Assembly: GCA_026122915.1 (NCBI GenBank)
Contig: JAGIXO010000008.1
Coordinates: 1 to 28,172 of the forward strand
Length of the DNA stretch: 28,172 bases
Direction: 5' to 3'
Source: Candidatus Electronema nielsenii
GTDB lineage: Bacteria; Desulfobacterota; Desulfobulbia; Desulfobulbales; Desulfobulbaceae
A program made the position numbers and the translations under genes. The notes under the pieces were generated by a model, which was not told the origin of the DNA, did not search any database, and saw nothing but the letters and a program-made list of their open reading frames with translations. Below, piece after piece: positions 16,184-23,795 of this stretch (positions within the stretch are counted from its first letter, which is position 1; each line of letters opens with the position of its first letter).

Positions 16184-16741
16184 TCATACCCTGCACTGCT
16201 CCTTTCGGCAGCACACCTCCAGATCAAAGGCATTCAGTACTCGCAGGTTCCGTTCCCTTTCTGCCACGCTGAGAGGTGGACGAGGTGGATATTCTGCGAC
16301 CAACGCCTTTAATCGCACCCTGTCAGGAAGAGCCGCCATGCCGACTGCCAGCACTTTGCCTGCCGTTGTTTCCAGCAGCTCGGCATCTTGTCCGTTGGTG
16401 ACGATTGCCAGCGAAATGCAGCCGCCAGCGTCCAACAACCGCGCCGCAGCTACGGCTGGTTTTTCGCGGGTGACAAGAGAACCCGGCCCGTAGCGAAGAA
16501 TCATCACCCGCTGGCCGCCGAGCGAGACAGTCAGGTCGATCACCGAGCGGACAAAGATGCTATTGAAGCAGGTCTCAAGAGCAAGACGCGGCACCAGCTC
16601 CTTTTTGGTAAAGCCCTTTTCCTCGACCATCATCCGTGCCAAAGACTGCCGGAACCGTTCGTCGTCGGTGTCCGGCAGTTCCTCGCCACTGAGATAATCC
16701 TTCAGGGTGCCATAAACAAAATGATGTCCAATTTGCTGCAT
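16184..16741 (-). CDS. HsdR N-terminal (PD-(D/E)XK-like) domain protein, probably nuclease-inactive
   Basis: A 185-residue stand-alone protein resembling the type I restriction HsdR N-terminal domain (HSDR_N). It has RQSLARMMVEEKGFTKKEL, then RSVIDLTVSL with the first acidic residue, then VMILRYGPGS where active members have an ExK strand, and later AIVTNGQDAELL. The ExK is replaced by RYG, so cleavage is unlikely. No HsdM, HsdS or helicase motor is nearby, so this is not a restriction system. ATG 16741 overlaps the upstream stop as TAATG, indicating translational coupling with the KefG-like gene; a longer in-frame extension would run inside that gene. It ends the efp - kefG-like - hsdR_N-like operon. 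Its function is unknown. Confidence 0.72.
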   Translation of the reverse strand: MQQIGHHFVYGTLKDYLSGEELPDTDDERFRQSLARMMVEEKGFTKKELVPRLALETCFNSIFVRSVIDLTVSLGGQRVMILRYGPGSLVTREKPAVAAARLLDAGGCISLAIVTNGQDAELLETTAGKVLAVGMAALPDRVRLKALVAEYPPRPPLSVAERERNLRVLNAFDLEVCCRKEQCRV

Positions 16742-17298
16742 TAGCCAATGGTGAAGCCGTCCAACAGGGAGAAATACTCTTCCGCCCGCTTGCTTATTTC
16801 TTCGTCGCTGATGCCGTTCATGCTCACAGGCAGAACGCCGTGGATGACAAAAAGCGGCAGCCACGTCAGGCCGCAGAATTGAGCAGTTTGCTGAAACGGG
16901 CGCAGCAATTCGCTCATGGTGTAATTATTGCGTCCACCGGAGCGGTACGCATCCTGCGGCCCGCCGGTAGTGACTACGGAGAGCCAAAATTTGCCCTTGA
17001 GTTGGTCGCCCACGCCCGGAGGATAGGCAAAGCCGTATTGCAGCACCTGATCCTGCCATTCTTTGAGCAAAGCCGGGCCGCTGTACCAGCGGATGGGATG
17101 CTGAAACACGATTAAATCATGATCCAACAGCAGCTGTTGCTCCTTTTTCACGTCAATCTTGAAATCAGGATACTCCTGATACAGATTGCGGCACGTAAGG
17201 TTGGGGACTTGCCTGACTTTTTCGATCAGCATCCGGTTGCCTCTGGAATGCTCAATGTTGGGATGAAACAGATTAAGCAGAATGCGGGGCTTTGCCAT
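16741..17298 (-). CDS. KefG/KefF-like NAD(P)H:quinone oxidoreductase (flavodoxin-like)
   Basis: A 185-residue flavoprotein of the NAD(P)H dehydrogenase/quinone reductase family. Recognisable parts are ILLNLFHPN...SRGNRMLIEKV (FMN phosphate loop), the FQHPIRWYSGPALLKEWQD segment and FWLSVVTTGGPQDAY. The length and motifs are nearest to KefG, the ancillary subunit of glutathione-gated K+ efflux systems. No KefB/KefC transporter gene is in this window, so it may work alone as a quinone or electrophile reductase. The ATG at 17298 has AGAGGA upstream. The gene begins 18 bp after the efp stop, and its own TAA overlaps the next ATG. Confidence 0.85.
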   Translation of the reverse strand: MAKPRILLNLFHPNIEHSRGNRMLIEKVRQVPNLTCRNLYQEYPDFKIDVKKEQQLLLDHDLIVFQHPIRWYSGPALLKEWQDQVLQYGFAYPPGVGDQLKGKFWLSVVTTGGPQDAYRSGGRNNYTMSELLRPFQQTAQFCGLTWLPLFVIHGVLPVSMNGISDEEISKRAEEYFSLLDGFTIG

Positions 17299-17316
17299 GT
17301 TGTCCTCTGTGTTGGT

Positions 17317-17883
17317 TTATTCTTTCACTCGAGTGAGATACGCTCCTGAACGAGTGTCAATCTGGATCAAGTCGCCCTCGACTACAAAGGGCGGTACCTG
17401 AAGCTGATAGCCGGTTTCCACTGTGATCGGCTTGGTATCGGTGCCTGCGGTGTCGCCTTTAGCCCAAGGATCAGCCTGCGTTACCTTCAGGTTGACGAAG
17501 TTGGGTATGGACACGTCAATGGGCCGACTACCACCAAAAAAGAGCACCTGCACTTCCATGCCTTCTTTGAGAAAATGAACGTTATCACCTAACTGCTCGC
17601 GGGTCAAAAATATTTGCTCAAAGGAGGCGGTGTCCATAAAGTGGAACTCCTCGCCTTGGGCATAGAGAAACTGCATGTTCCGCTCGTCCAAGTCCGGCTT
17701 CTCAAACTTATCGTTGGAGCGGTAGGTGTTGACTAACTGGTTGCCAGAGATCATACTTCGCATCTTGGTGCGGTAGAGAGCTTGGCCTTTACCTGGCTTG
17801 GAAAACTCAAAATCGGTCACAATATACGGCTCGCCGTCAACCTGAACTTTCAGTCCTTTGCGGAGGTCTGCTGCTGTGTACAT
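17317..17883 (-). CDS. efp: Translation elongation factor P
   Basis: A 188-residue protein of normal EF-P length, with the three beta-barrel domains. It starts MYTAADLRKGLKV and ends with the C-terminal signature QVPPFVVEGDLIQIDTRSG. It relieves ribosome stalling at consecutive prolines. The loop at the tip of domain I reads SKPGKGQAL, putting the residue that is modified in many species at Lys32. No modification enzyme gene (EpmA/EpmB, or EarP, which needs Arg) is in the window, so the modification state is unknown. ATG 17883 has AGAGGA six bases upstream. It leads a three-gene minus-strand operon and is divergent from the YfcE-like gene. Confidence 0.97.
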   Translation of the reverse strand: MYTAADLRKGLKVQVDGEPYIVTDFEFSKPGKGQALYRTKMRSMISGNQLVNTYRSNDKFEKPDLDERNMQFLYAQGEEFHFMDTASFEQIFLTREQLGDNVHFLKEGMEVQVLFFGGSRPIDVSIPNFVNLKVTQADPWAKGDTAGTDTKPITVETGYQLQVPPFVVEGDLIQIDTRSGAYLTRVKE

Positions 17884-17950
17884 TGGTGTATCCTCTGTGA
17901 AAAGTGTTGGTTAAATGATAAGGTGCTGCGAGTAGTACATATAAGGCCGC

Positions 17951-17979
17951 ATGTTACGAGATGCCCCTGTTTTTTGCAA
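17951..17979 (-). promoter_or_regulatory. Putative promoter of the efp operon
   Basis: Minus strand: TTGCAA (17974-17979), a 17-base spacer and TAACAT (17951-17956), about 68 bases before the efp ATG. It lies back to back with the plus-strand promoter at 17997-18025. Confidence 0.5.
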
Positions 17980-17996
17980 CCTTTCCCTGTCTTTTC

Positions 17997-18025
17997 TTGT
18001 CAAGCACGGGAAACTCTTTTAAAGT
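17997..18025 (+). promoter_or_regulatory. Putative promoter of the YfcE-like phosphodiesterase gene
   Basis: TTGTCA (17997-18002), a 17-base spacer and TAAAGT (18020-18025), giving a leader of about 65 bases before the ATG at 18099. Confidence 0.45.
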
Positions 18026-18098
18026 GCTGAGTATCAGCAGTCATCCGGGGAAATCAGCCCGCATATTTTTTACCTGAACATCCAACCGCGTGTACCTC

Positions 18099-18599
18099 AT
18101 GATCAAGGCAGGCATTCTTTCCGATACTCACCTGACCCGCGTCAGCGTGGATTTCCTTGATGCTGTCCGTCGCTGCTTTGCCGACTGCCACGTCATCATT
18201 CATGCAGGCGATGTCGTTGATGTTTTTACGCTGGATGTCTTCCGCGATAAGGCTGTGTACGCCGTGCATGGTAACTGCTGCAACCTGTCCACTCAGGCTG
18301 CCCTGCCCCAGCAGCTAGAGTTTGAGCTGGGTGGTTTTGCTTTCGGCCTGACCCACGGCAACCAGTTCGGCAGGCAGGGCAAAGAGATAGAATCCGGGCT
18401 ACTCGCCCATTTTCCCCAAGCCGCCTGCCTGATCTACGGCCACACGCACAAAGCGGTCTGTCATTGGACAGAGGGCAAATTGATCATCAACCCAGGCTCT
18501 TTTCAAATGAACTGTAGATACGGAAATCTTTGCACGTATGCCACGCTGGAAATCGGCGAGGAACTGCGGGGAGCGATTCATGAATTCTCGGCAAGGTAA
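18099..18599 (+). CDS. YfcE/MJ0936-type metallophosphoesterase
   Basis: A 166-residue calcineurin-like phosphodiesterase of normal family length. All metal-site motifs are present: GILSDTH (Asp9, His11), HAGDVVD, VHGNCC, LTHGNQFG and YGHTH, followed by IINPGS. YfcE-type enzymes hydrolyse phosphodiesters with two bound divalent metals; the natural substrate here is unknown. One oddity is GNCC where GNCD is usual. The ATG at 18099 is chosen over an in-frame GTG three codons upstream because it fits the family N-terminus; neither has a strong ribosome-binding site. It is convergent with the GTPase gene, 10 bp away. Confidence 0.88.
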   Translation: MIKAGILSDTHLTRVSVDFLDAVRRCFADCHVIIHAGDVVDVFTLDVFRDKAVYAVHGNCCNLSTQAALPQQLEFELGGFAFGLTHGNQFGRQGKEIESGLLAHFPQAACLIYGHTHKAVCHWTEGKLIINPGSFQMNCRYGNLCTYATLEIGEELRGAIHEFSAR

Positions 18600-18609
18600 T
18601 TTGTGTATC

Positions 18610-20031
18610 TCAAGCATTTTCCGCTATTTTCCGTAGCTTTTCCCGAATTAACTCAGTTAGCTCCTTTTCAGCCAGTTCTTGGGCAGGAGCAGCCTCTTTC
18701 TGCAATGCTCTGAAAAAACGGTCGCAAATTTTTCGTTCTTCAGTTGTCCAGTTGGAGGCATAGCCCTGCTTCTCGCCCTCATCGACCAGCAATGCGGCGG
18801 TGCTGTCGCGGCGGCCATGCGCCCGACTGATGATCTGGCGGCAATAAAGCAGGGCGCGGTCGAGCAGGATGTAGAGGAGCTGGATGTTCGTCACCGGCCC
18901 GACTTGAAGCTGCTGCTTGTCTAATTTCATGCCCAAAAGCCTGCTTCCGGAAAGCAGCTCTTTGCCCTTGAGAGCCGCGCCCGCTGCGCCGATTACCCCA
19001 CCGATGGCCGCAAACACACCAAAGGAAATTCCTGCGGTCATAACATCCAGCCCCACGCCCACTGCTGCCCCGCTCATCGCTGCCGCCCAGATCAAATCCT
19101 CATCACGCAGACCAAGAAACTGCCACGTTTTGGCGGCAAACAAATCTTCCTGTAAAATCGACTGCTCCGGCAGTTGCACATTGAAAAGGTTGTGCTTGAA
19201 CAGCCTGCGGATTTGCTGGTGCGCCGTGCGTTCTAATTTGCTGACAAACTCTGTGTATTCGCGATGCAACTGCGCTTTGAGCTGCGTTTCATCTTTGCCG
19301 GGTGGACAGGCCGCGCTGGCCCGGTAGCGTAGGCTCTCGGCGAGCATGGCGGTGACTAGGGCCGCGCTCTGGCGGCGGCGGTTTTCCCAGTCCGCACTGA
19401 ACGCCTGAATGACAGTTTCAATCACTCCTTCCAAATCCTGATCAATGGCCTTGAGGCTGTTGAGCAGAGCGATGCGCTGACTGTAGGTGGCTCGGTTGGA
19501 ATTGAACAAGCGGATTGAATTGAAATGCTTTCTAAATTCATTTTGCCAATCAGCAAGAAAGCTGCTGTTCTCATCCTTGCAGTTGATGATCGCCATGCGC
19601 GACCTGCCGGTGAGACGCAGAATTTCCATTTCGGCTCGGTCCATATTGCGGAGCGGGCGAGAACCATCGACAACAAAAATAATCCCTGCGCCAGCGGCTA
19701 ACGGCGCAAGCAAAGCGCAGTCGTCGTGCATGGCTGGGTCTTTGCTGTGGATGCGGATGAATTCAGCCAGCATTTTGCGGTCATTGCCTTGATACGCCCG
19801 CATCCACGCCAGAGTTTTGCGAGGATTCTGAAAGCCCGGCGTGTCGATGAAACGAATGACCTCGCGTCCGTCAATCAGCACTGGAAAAATGCGGCATTCG
19901 GTGGTTTCACCCGGCACCGGACTGACCCGCACCGAGTCATCCTCGCTTAGGGTTGAAACCACCGAAGATTTGCCTTCGTTAGGATGGCCGACAATGGCGA
20001 ATTCGGGTACAGGAACGTTATTCGGCATCAT
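18610..20031 (-). CDS. GTPase with DUF3482 C-terminal domain
   Basis: A 473-residue protein. The N-terminal TrmE/Era-like GTPase domain has G1 GHPNEGKS (15-22), G3 DTPG (63-66) and G4 NCKD (150-153). The C-terminal DUF3482 part has a helical region and a glycine/alanine-rich hydrophobic stretch (about 333-375) that may insert into or lie on the membrane. Genes of this family are characteristically paired with DUF2868 genes, as here: its ATG lies inside the end of the DUF2868 gene (14-base overlap), so the two are translationally coupled. ATGATG at 20031/20028 offers two starts. The cellular role of the pair is not established; a membrane-remodelling or sensing complex is speculation. Confidence 0.88.
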   Translation of the reverse strand: MMPNNVPVPEFAIVGHPNEGKSSVVSTLSEDDSVRVSPVPGETTECRIFPVLIDGREVIRFIDTPGFQNPRKTLAWMRAYQGNDRKMLAEFIRIHSKDPAMHDDCALLAPLAAGAGIIFVVDGSRPLRNMDRAEMEILRLTGRSRMAIINCKDENSSFLADWQNEFRKHFNSIRLFNSNRATYSQRIALLNSLKAIDQDLEGVIETVIQAFSADWENRRRQSAALVTAMLAESLRYRASAACPPGKDETQLKAQLHREYTEFVSKLERTAHQQIRRLFKHNLFNVQLPEQSILQEDLFAAKTWQFLGLRDEDLIWAAAMSGAAVGVGLDVMTAGISFGVFAAIGGVIGAAGAALKGKELLSGSRLLGMKLDKQQLQVGPVTNIQLLYILLDRALLYCRQIISRAHGRRDSTAALLVDEGEKQGYASNWTTEERKICDRFFRALQKEAAPAQELAEKELTELIREKLRKIAENA

Positions 20032-21592
20032 TTGTGACCAGTTCGATGACGTGCAAGCCGGAATCGCCAAGCGCCGCCGTTTTTTGCCGCCAGATGCGCA
20101 GGTGCTCTGGCTGCGCTGGGGTGAGCAAACTGTCCGCCGCCGGCCTGCCGATCAAGGCGATACTGATCATCGCCTGCGGGCCAATGGTGCGGCGCAGCAG
20201 ACTAAGCCAAGTCAGCAGCTCCTGCACTGGTGGCTGCCACGCCTCGTGGAGAATCACCACGTCAGCGCAGCCCTGCGCCATCATTGCTGTTTTAAGCGTG
20301 ACTAATTCCTCTTCTTCGCTGCGGTCGAGCGTCCAGAACGGCACAATCTGCCGAAGCTGCTGCCCGACTCGGCAACGGAGCTGTTCCGCCACAGCGGCGA
20401 AGGGCAGAACGGTCGCCAGCTCGTCAGGAATCAGGGCGATGACCGGCGGCAGTTTGCGGTCAGCAGAGACGAGCTGTTCATCATTCGGCGGCTTGACTGT
20501 AGTCGATTTTTTTTCTTCAGATAAAGATCGCCGCTCCTCAGTCCGGGCGGCGGTGGAAACTAACGGGGTGCGCATTCGGTGAAAAATCTGACGGAAGCGG
20601 CCTTGCTGCATATCGAATTGCGCTAATTCCTTGCGCTGGCGGAGAATTCCGGCAGAAAACAGAGCCAGCCGGGGCAGCAGGCCGTAACTCAGAACCGAGA
20701 GGCAGAGGAAGGGCCACCAAGAGGTAAGATTCTGATTTGCCAAATGATAAATGCCGTCCTTGAGAATCAGCCGCGAGCCTTCGATTTGCGCCAAAGAAGG
20801 AATGCAATTCGGCAGCCAAGACCAAGGGAGGCTGATTGCGGCGACCAAGGCATGAACAGCGGCGGCATCAATCTGGAGCGTGGTTTGCCAGCCAAAAGCC
20901 AGATCAGAGCCGATTACTTTGAGGAGAGTTGCGGATAGCACACCGAGGTTGAAGCTAATGCCGAAGAGTTGGGCAAGGAGAAAAAAGGGTCGAAGAAAAA
21001 GCAGGCCGTGCCGTTGCCGTAGGCTTTTGAAACTATTCGCGTGGGCTGCCCAGTTCATCCGGGTTTCCGCAGAAATACGCGAGGTAGCCCGCCGCCCAGC
21101 GGTTGTGCATCTTTCCAGCAGCCAGAAAAAAAGCCGTCCGGTCAGCCGATAGAGCAGAGAAGATTCGAGAATGCTGATTCCTCTCAAATTATTACAAAAG
21201 ATGGAGGCTGTCAGCAGCAGAATCAGGGATAGCTGGAGCAGAACAAAAATAGCAAAATACGCCGCCACATTAACCGGCTGGGCACCAGAATAAGCAAGTA
21301 AGGAAAAGGCCAAGCCCGCTCCGCTGCTCAGTCCGGCCAGTGCCGCTGCGGCGGAGAAGAGAACAAACAACTCCTGCCAGAGCGCACCGGGCAAGGCCGT
21401 AGTTTCCGCCGCTCTCCGGCTGGCTAACCAGCTGCGGAGCAGTACGTCCGGTTGCTCGCTGACCGCCGCAGGCAGAGTAAGACAGATTGCCCGGTCGCGG
21501 GTGGCCAACCGTTCCATATCTTCGCCCTCGTCCTGATGCAGGAAAAATTCAAGATCAAGCAGTTCAGCGGTGTTCCAGCGTTGTGCGGACAT
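20018..21592 (-). CDS. DUF2868 membrane protein, partner of the GTPase
   Basis: A 524-residue protein with a cytoplasmic N-terminus, hydrophobic segments at about 82-110, 113-138, 207-240 and 295-320, and a soluble C-terminal part with a Rossmann-like pattern (VIALIPDEL, DVVILHEAW, ISIALIGRPA). This layout fits DUF2868. The frame is open to a TTG at 21667 and an ATG at 21643, but a well-formed promoter occupies 21639-21667, so translation from those sites is unlikely. I therefore place the start at ATG 21592, where the family-like sequence begins (SAQRWNTAELLDLEFFL). No clear ribosome-binding site is visible. It is coupled to the downstream GTPase gene. Confidence 0.82.
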   Translation of the reverse strand: MSAQRWNTAELLDLEFFLHQDEGEDMERLATRDRAICLTLPAAVSEQPDVLLRSWLASRRAAETTALPGALWQELFVLFSAAAALAGLSSGAGLAFSLLAYSGAQPVNVAAYFAIFVLLQLSLILLLTASIFCNNLRGISILESSLLYRLTGRLFFWLLERCTTAGRRATSRISAETRMNWAAHANSFKSLRQRHGLLFLRPFFLLAQLFGISFNLGVLSATLLKVIGSDLAFGWQTTLQIDAAAVHALVAAISLPWSWLPNCIPSLAQIEGSRLILKDGIYHLANQNLTSWWPFLCLSVLSYGLLPRLALFSAGILRQRKELAQFDMQQGRFRQIFHRMRTPLVSTAARTEERRSLSEEKKSTTVKPPNDEQLVSADRKLPPVIALIPDELATVLPFAAVAEQLRCRVGQQLRQIVPFWTLDRSEEEELVTLKTAMMAQGCADVVILHEAWQPPVQELLTWLSLLRRTIGPQAMISIALIGRPAADSLLTPAQPEHLRIWRQKTAALGDSGLHVIELVTNDAE

Positions 21593-21638
21593 TTTTTGCA
21601 GGTGTTCGGGAAGGGACGGCAAACAAGCCAATGCCGCT

Positions 21639-21667
21639 ATCATAACGATGAAAGCAGCAGCGGTCAA
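21639..21667 (-). promoter_or_regulatory. Sigma70-type promoter of the DUF2868-GTPase operon
   Basis: Minus strand: TTGACC (21662-21667), a 17-base spacer and TATGAT (21639-21644), each one mismatch from consensus. It sits immediately downstream of the terminator at 21684-21723. It leaves a leader of about 40 bases before the ATG at 21592, and so excludes the two longer starts. Confidence 0.65.
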
Positions 21668-21683
21668 TTGTGGTCAAATAAGA

Positions 21684-21723
21684 AAGGCGGAAAACCCAGT
21701 CAACTGACTGAACTTTCCGCCTT
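21684..21723 (-). terminator. Intrinsic terminator of the beta-barrel gene
   Basis: A perfect 10-base inverted repeat: AAGGCGGAAA (21684-21693) and TTTCCGCCTT (21714-21723). Its 20-base loop contains a perfect CAGTCA/TGACTG hairpin. On the minus strand it is followed by TTTCTTATTT. It separates the barrel gene from the DUF2868 operon. Confidence 0.8.
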
Positions 21724-21762
21724 GTTCAGGCCGCAGGAGAGTCACGCCTCCCCCTCAGCTGC

Positions 21763-22713
21763 TTAGAAGCGGCAGCGCAGCCCAGCTCCGAAACGTCCGT
21801 ACTCGCCGAGGGTGTCGAACTCGTCAACGGCAGAGCGAGCCTCGAAGAACAGCGAGGCGTTGAAGGCTTCCGGTTGGCCGTAGATACGGGCACCAATGTT
21901 GGCAATCACATCCACGTCAGTGTCTTCTGCCTCAAGGTTGTCGTCGCCAGAAGTAATCCAGCCACCTAAACCAACTCCAACAAAAGCCTGTGACCACTGG
22001 TTGCCGAACATGAAGCGGAACCAGTCATACTGAAGGAGAAAATCTACCAGTATTGCATCGTCGCCATCATTGCCGGACAGATGCGGCGCACCACCGACCA
22101 TCGCTAAAAAGGACAGTCGATTGCTCAAAGAATGCTCAACACCTGCCCGCAGCATGAGGTAATCTGCTGGGTCAGACTGATGCAGATAACCAACATCAGC
22201 GACAAAGCGGAAGCCGTAGCAAGATAGACAACCGACCTGACCTGTTCCGACTACGCCACCTCCAGTGGTGATGACTTCTTTCAGGGCCAAATTGCCACAG
22301 GCTAACGGCACAGAAAAGACGTACTGCGCGCCGTTGCTGTAGATGGAAAACTCATACGCAGCCAAGGACTGTCCGCCCCAGACCATATCGTTGACGACCC
22401 GTACTGAGCCGTAACCGCCTTCTTTGGACAGCATCCAGACAAAATTCTGGCCTGACAGGTAATCAACCCTGCTCACTGGAGCTTGGGGATACTGCTCCAT
22501 TAGTGGCTGATACAGCTCAGGATAGCCTGCTTGATACAGGCCGTCTCTGATGTCTTCTTGGGTAGCCTGCATCATGTATCTGAGATCAGATACCGAAGTC
22601 AGTGGCGGCTGATAAAACGGGTTACGACGCACGTTGGTCACAGTGACCGCTTGAGCAGCACAAACCGATAGAGCCAGCAAAACCGCAGCTTGGAACAACA
22701 CCTTGAGTTTCAT
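21763..22713 (-). CDS. Predicted secreted outer-membrane beta-barrel protein
   Basis: A 316-residue protein of no family I can name. It has a clear signal peptide (KLKVLFQAAVLLALSVCAAQA, cleavage after AQA), then a helical N-terminal domain with DLRYMMQATQEDIRDGLY. A long stretch of alternating polar and aromatic residues ends in phenylalanine (GRFGAGLRCRF), the usual outer-membrane barrel end signal. Two cysteines lie in GQVGCLSCYGF. Two ATGs compete: the first, at 22722, directly abuts GGAGG, while the second, at 22713, has GGAGG nine bases upstream and gives a normal signal peptide start, so 22713 is chosen. It is followed by a strong terminator and preceded by its own candidate promoter. 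A porin or surface role is inferred. Confidence 0.7.
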   Translation of the reverse strand: MKLKVLFQAAVLLALSVCAAQAVTVTNVRRNPFYQPPLTSVSDLRYMMQATQEDIRDGLYQAGYPELYQPLMEQYPQAPVSRVDYLSGQNFVWMLSKEGGYGSVRVVNDMVWGGQSLAAYEFSIYSNGAQYVFSVPLACGNLALKEVITTGGGVVGTGQVGCLSCYGFRFVADVGYLHQSDPADYLMLRAGVEHSLSNRLSFLAMVGGAPHLSGNDGDDAILVDFLLQYDWFRFMFGNQWSQAFVGVGLGGWITSGDDNLEAEDTDVDVIANIGARIYGQPEAFNASLFFEARSAVDEFDTLGEYGRFGAGLRCRF

Positions 22714-22831
22714 TGTGTTCATCCTCCTTCCTTCTTTTGTTGATATCGCCTCAGCGCAGAACTCTTTCGCTGGGCAATGTCTGACCTGAAAAAGATGCTG
22801 CGGTGAGAAATTTAAAAATTTGTATTTCATA

Positions 22832-22860
22832 GTTATATAGACTCTACCCTGATTCCGCAA
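22832..22860 (-). promoter_or_regulatory. Candidate promoter of the beta-barrel gene
   Basis: Minus strand: TTGCGG (22855-22860), a 17-base spacer and TATAAC (22832-22837). The -10 is good and the -35 weak. It would give a leader of about 110 bases running into the purine-rich ribosome-binding site before 22713. Confidence 0.4.
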
Positions 22861-22922
22861 GCTAAAAGCGCAGGCTGAATAGAAAAAGCCTATAAACAAA
22901 AGATAACGCAGTATCAGACCGA

Positions 22923-23732
22923 CTAAAAATCTGTTCGACCAGCTTGATCTGTAAGTTTTGAATCATCAAACAGCAAGGTATTCTGACCATCTTTTTCGGT
23001 CAATGCTAAAATATACGGGGCAAAATCATGCACGACCACTACCTGTATCGCACAGCCGTGCGTGCCGCATTCAAATCGCCAAGTATGATCTCCAGCAGCA
23101 GATATTCGCTGTGCCTCAATCCCGGAGAAAATCCCCGGTTGATCTGCAAACATGCTCTTTTTTACTGCTTCCTTGGCCGCCCAGAGCATGGTCAACGCTG
23201 TTTCCTCACTGCCGAGATCAGATTGATTCTTCAGCAGCTTCAGTTCAGTCTCTGAAGCAAAATAATTAATCAACGAAGGCAGTTTGTCGGATATTTTTTG
23301 CAAATCAATGCCACAGCTTTCTCTCGGCACAGCCAATGCGGCAGCGTATTTACCGCTGTGAGTGATGGAAAGTGATAGATTGCGATTGCTCTTCATTAAG
23401 CCGCTCACCACGGGCCTACCTTGTTCATCCGGGAGAAGAGTCAATCGCCGGAACTCCTCTGCTTCGTACATATCCAGCAAGGCCATCTTAGCCGCAATCC
23501 TACCGCATAGCCATTCCCGCCGCCGTTTGGGGTGGTGGAAACGCTGGAAATATATCCTTTCTGCTTCAGAAAGCATTAATACTACGTCGTCCTCACGCAG
23601 CTGGTCGAGATCAACTAAAGCAACGCGCTCTTGTTTTTTTACCCGTAGGCGGCCCCAAGCGCAGGCGGTTGGAAAAAAGGATTCAATCGGCGGTGCGGCC
23701 TTTTCCGGGCAAGTATTGGTTGTGATCTTCAT
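22923..23732 (-). CDS. 4'-phosphopantetheinyl transferase (Sfp/AcpT type)
   Basis: A 269-residue enzyme that transfers the phosphopantetheine arm of CoA to a serine of acyl- or peptidyl-carrier proteins. Family motifs are present in order: RREWLCGRIAAKMAL, the substrate-region LSITHSGKYAAALAV, CGIDLQKI (metal-binding Asp) and WAAKEAVKKS (WxxKEA, metal-binding Glu and Lys). The length matches two-lobed Sfp types rather than AcpS. ATG 23732 is used; an upstream in-frame start would run through the cvpA promoter and coding region. It has no strong ribosome-binding site. The fatty-acid genes 2 kb to the right suggest that it serves their carrier protein, but it could equally serve a secondary-metabolite synthase elsewhere. 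Confidence 0.88.
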   Translation of the reverse strand: MKITTNTCPEKAAPPIESFFPTACAWGRLRVKKQERVALVDLDQLREDDVVLMLSEAERIYFQRFHHPKRRREWLCGRIAAKMALLDMYEAEEFRRLTLLPDEQGRPVVSGLMKSNRNLSLSITHSGKYAAALAVPRESCGIDLQKISDKLPSLINYFASETELKLLKNQSDLGSEETALTMLWAAKEAVKKSMFADQPGIFSGIEAQRISAAGDHTWRFECGTHGCAIQVVVVHDFAPYILALTEKDGQNTLLFDDSKLTDQAGRTDF

Positions 23733-23747
23733 GACAAGGGGTATAAT
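23720..23747 (+). promoter_or_regulatory. Putative promoter of the cvpA-like gene
   Basis: TTGTGA (23720-23725), a 16-base spacer and a perfect TATAAT (23742-23747), about 48 bases before the ATG at 23796. It overlaps the first codons of the divergent phosphopantetheinyl transferase gene, so the two are likely to interfere with each other. Confidence 0.5.
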
Positions 23748-23795
23748 CGAAGCCAGAATACAGCTTTCTTGCAAATTTTTTCTGAGGTGAGCGGC

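Noticed and set aside
16184..16741. Remnant of a type I restriction-modification system
   Set aside because: Only an HsdR_N-like domain is present, with no motor, methylase or specificity gene and no decay; it looks like an intact small gene in an efp operon.
16741..17298. KefB/C potassium efflux operon
   Set aside because: Only the ancillary-type flavoprotein is found; no cation:proton antiporter gene is in the window.
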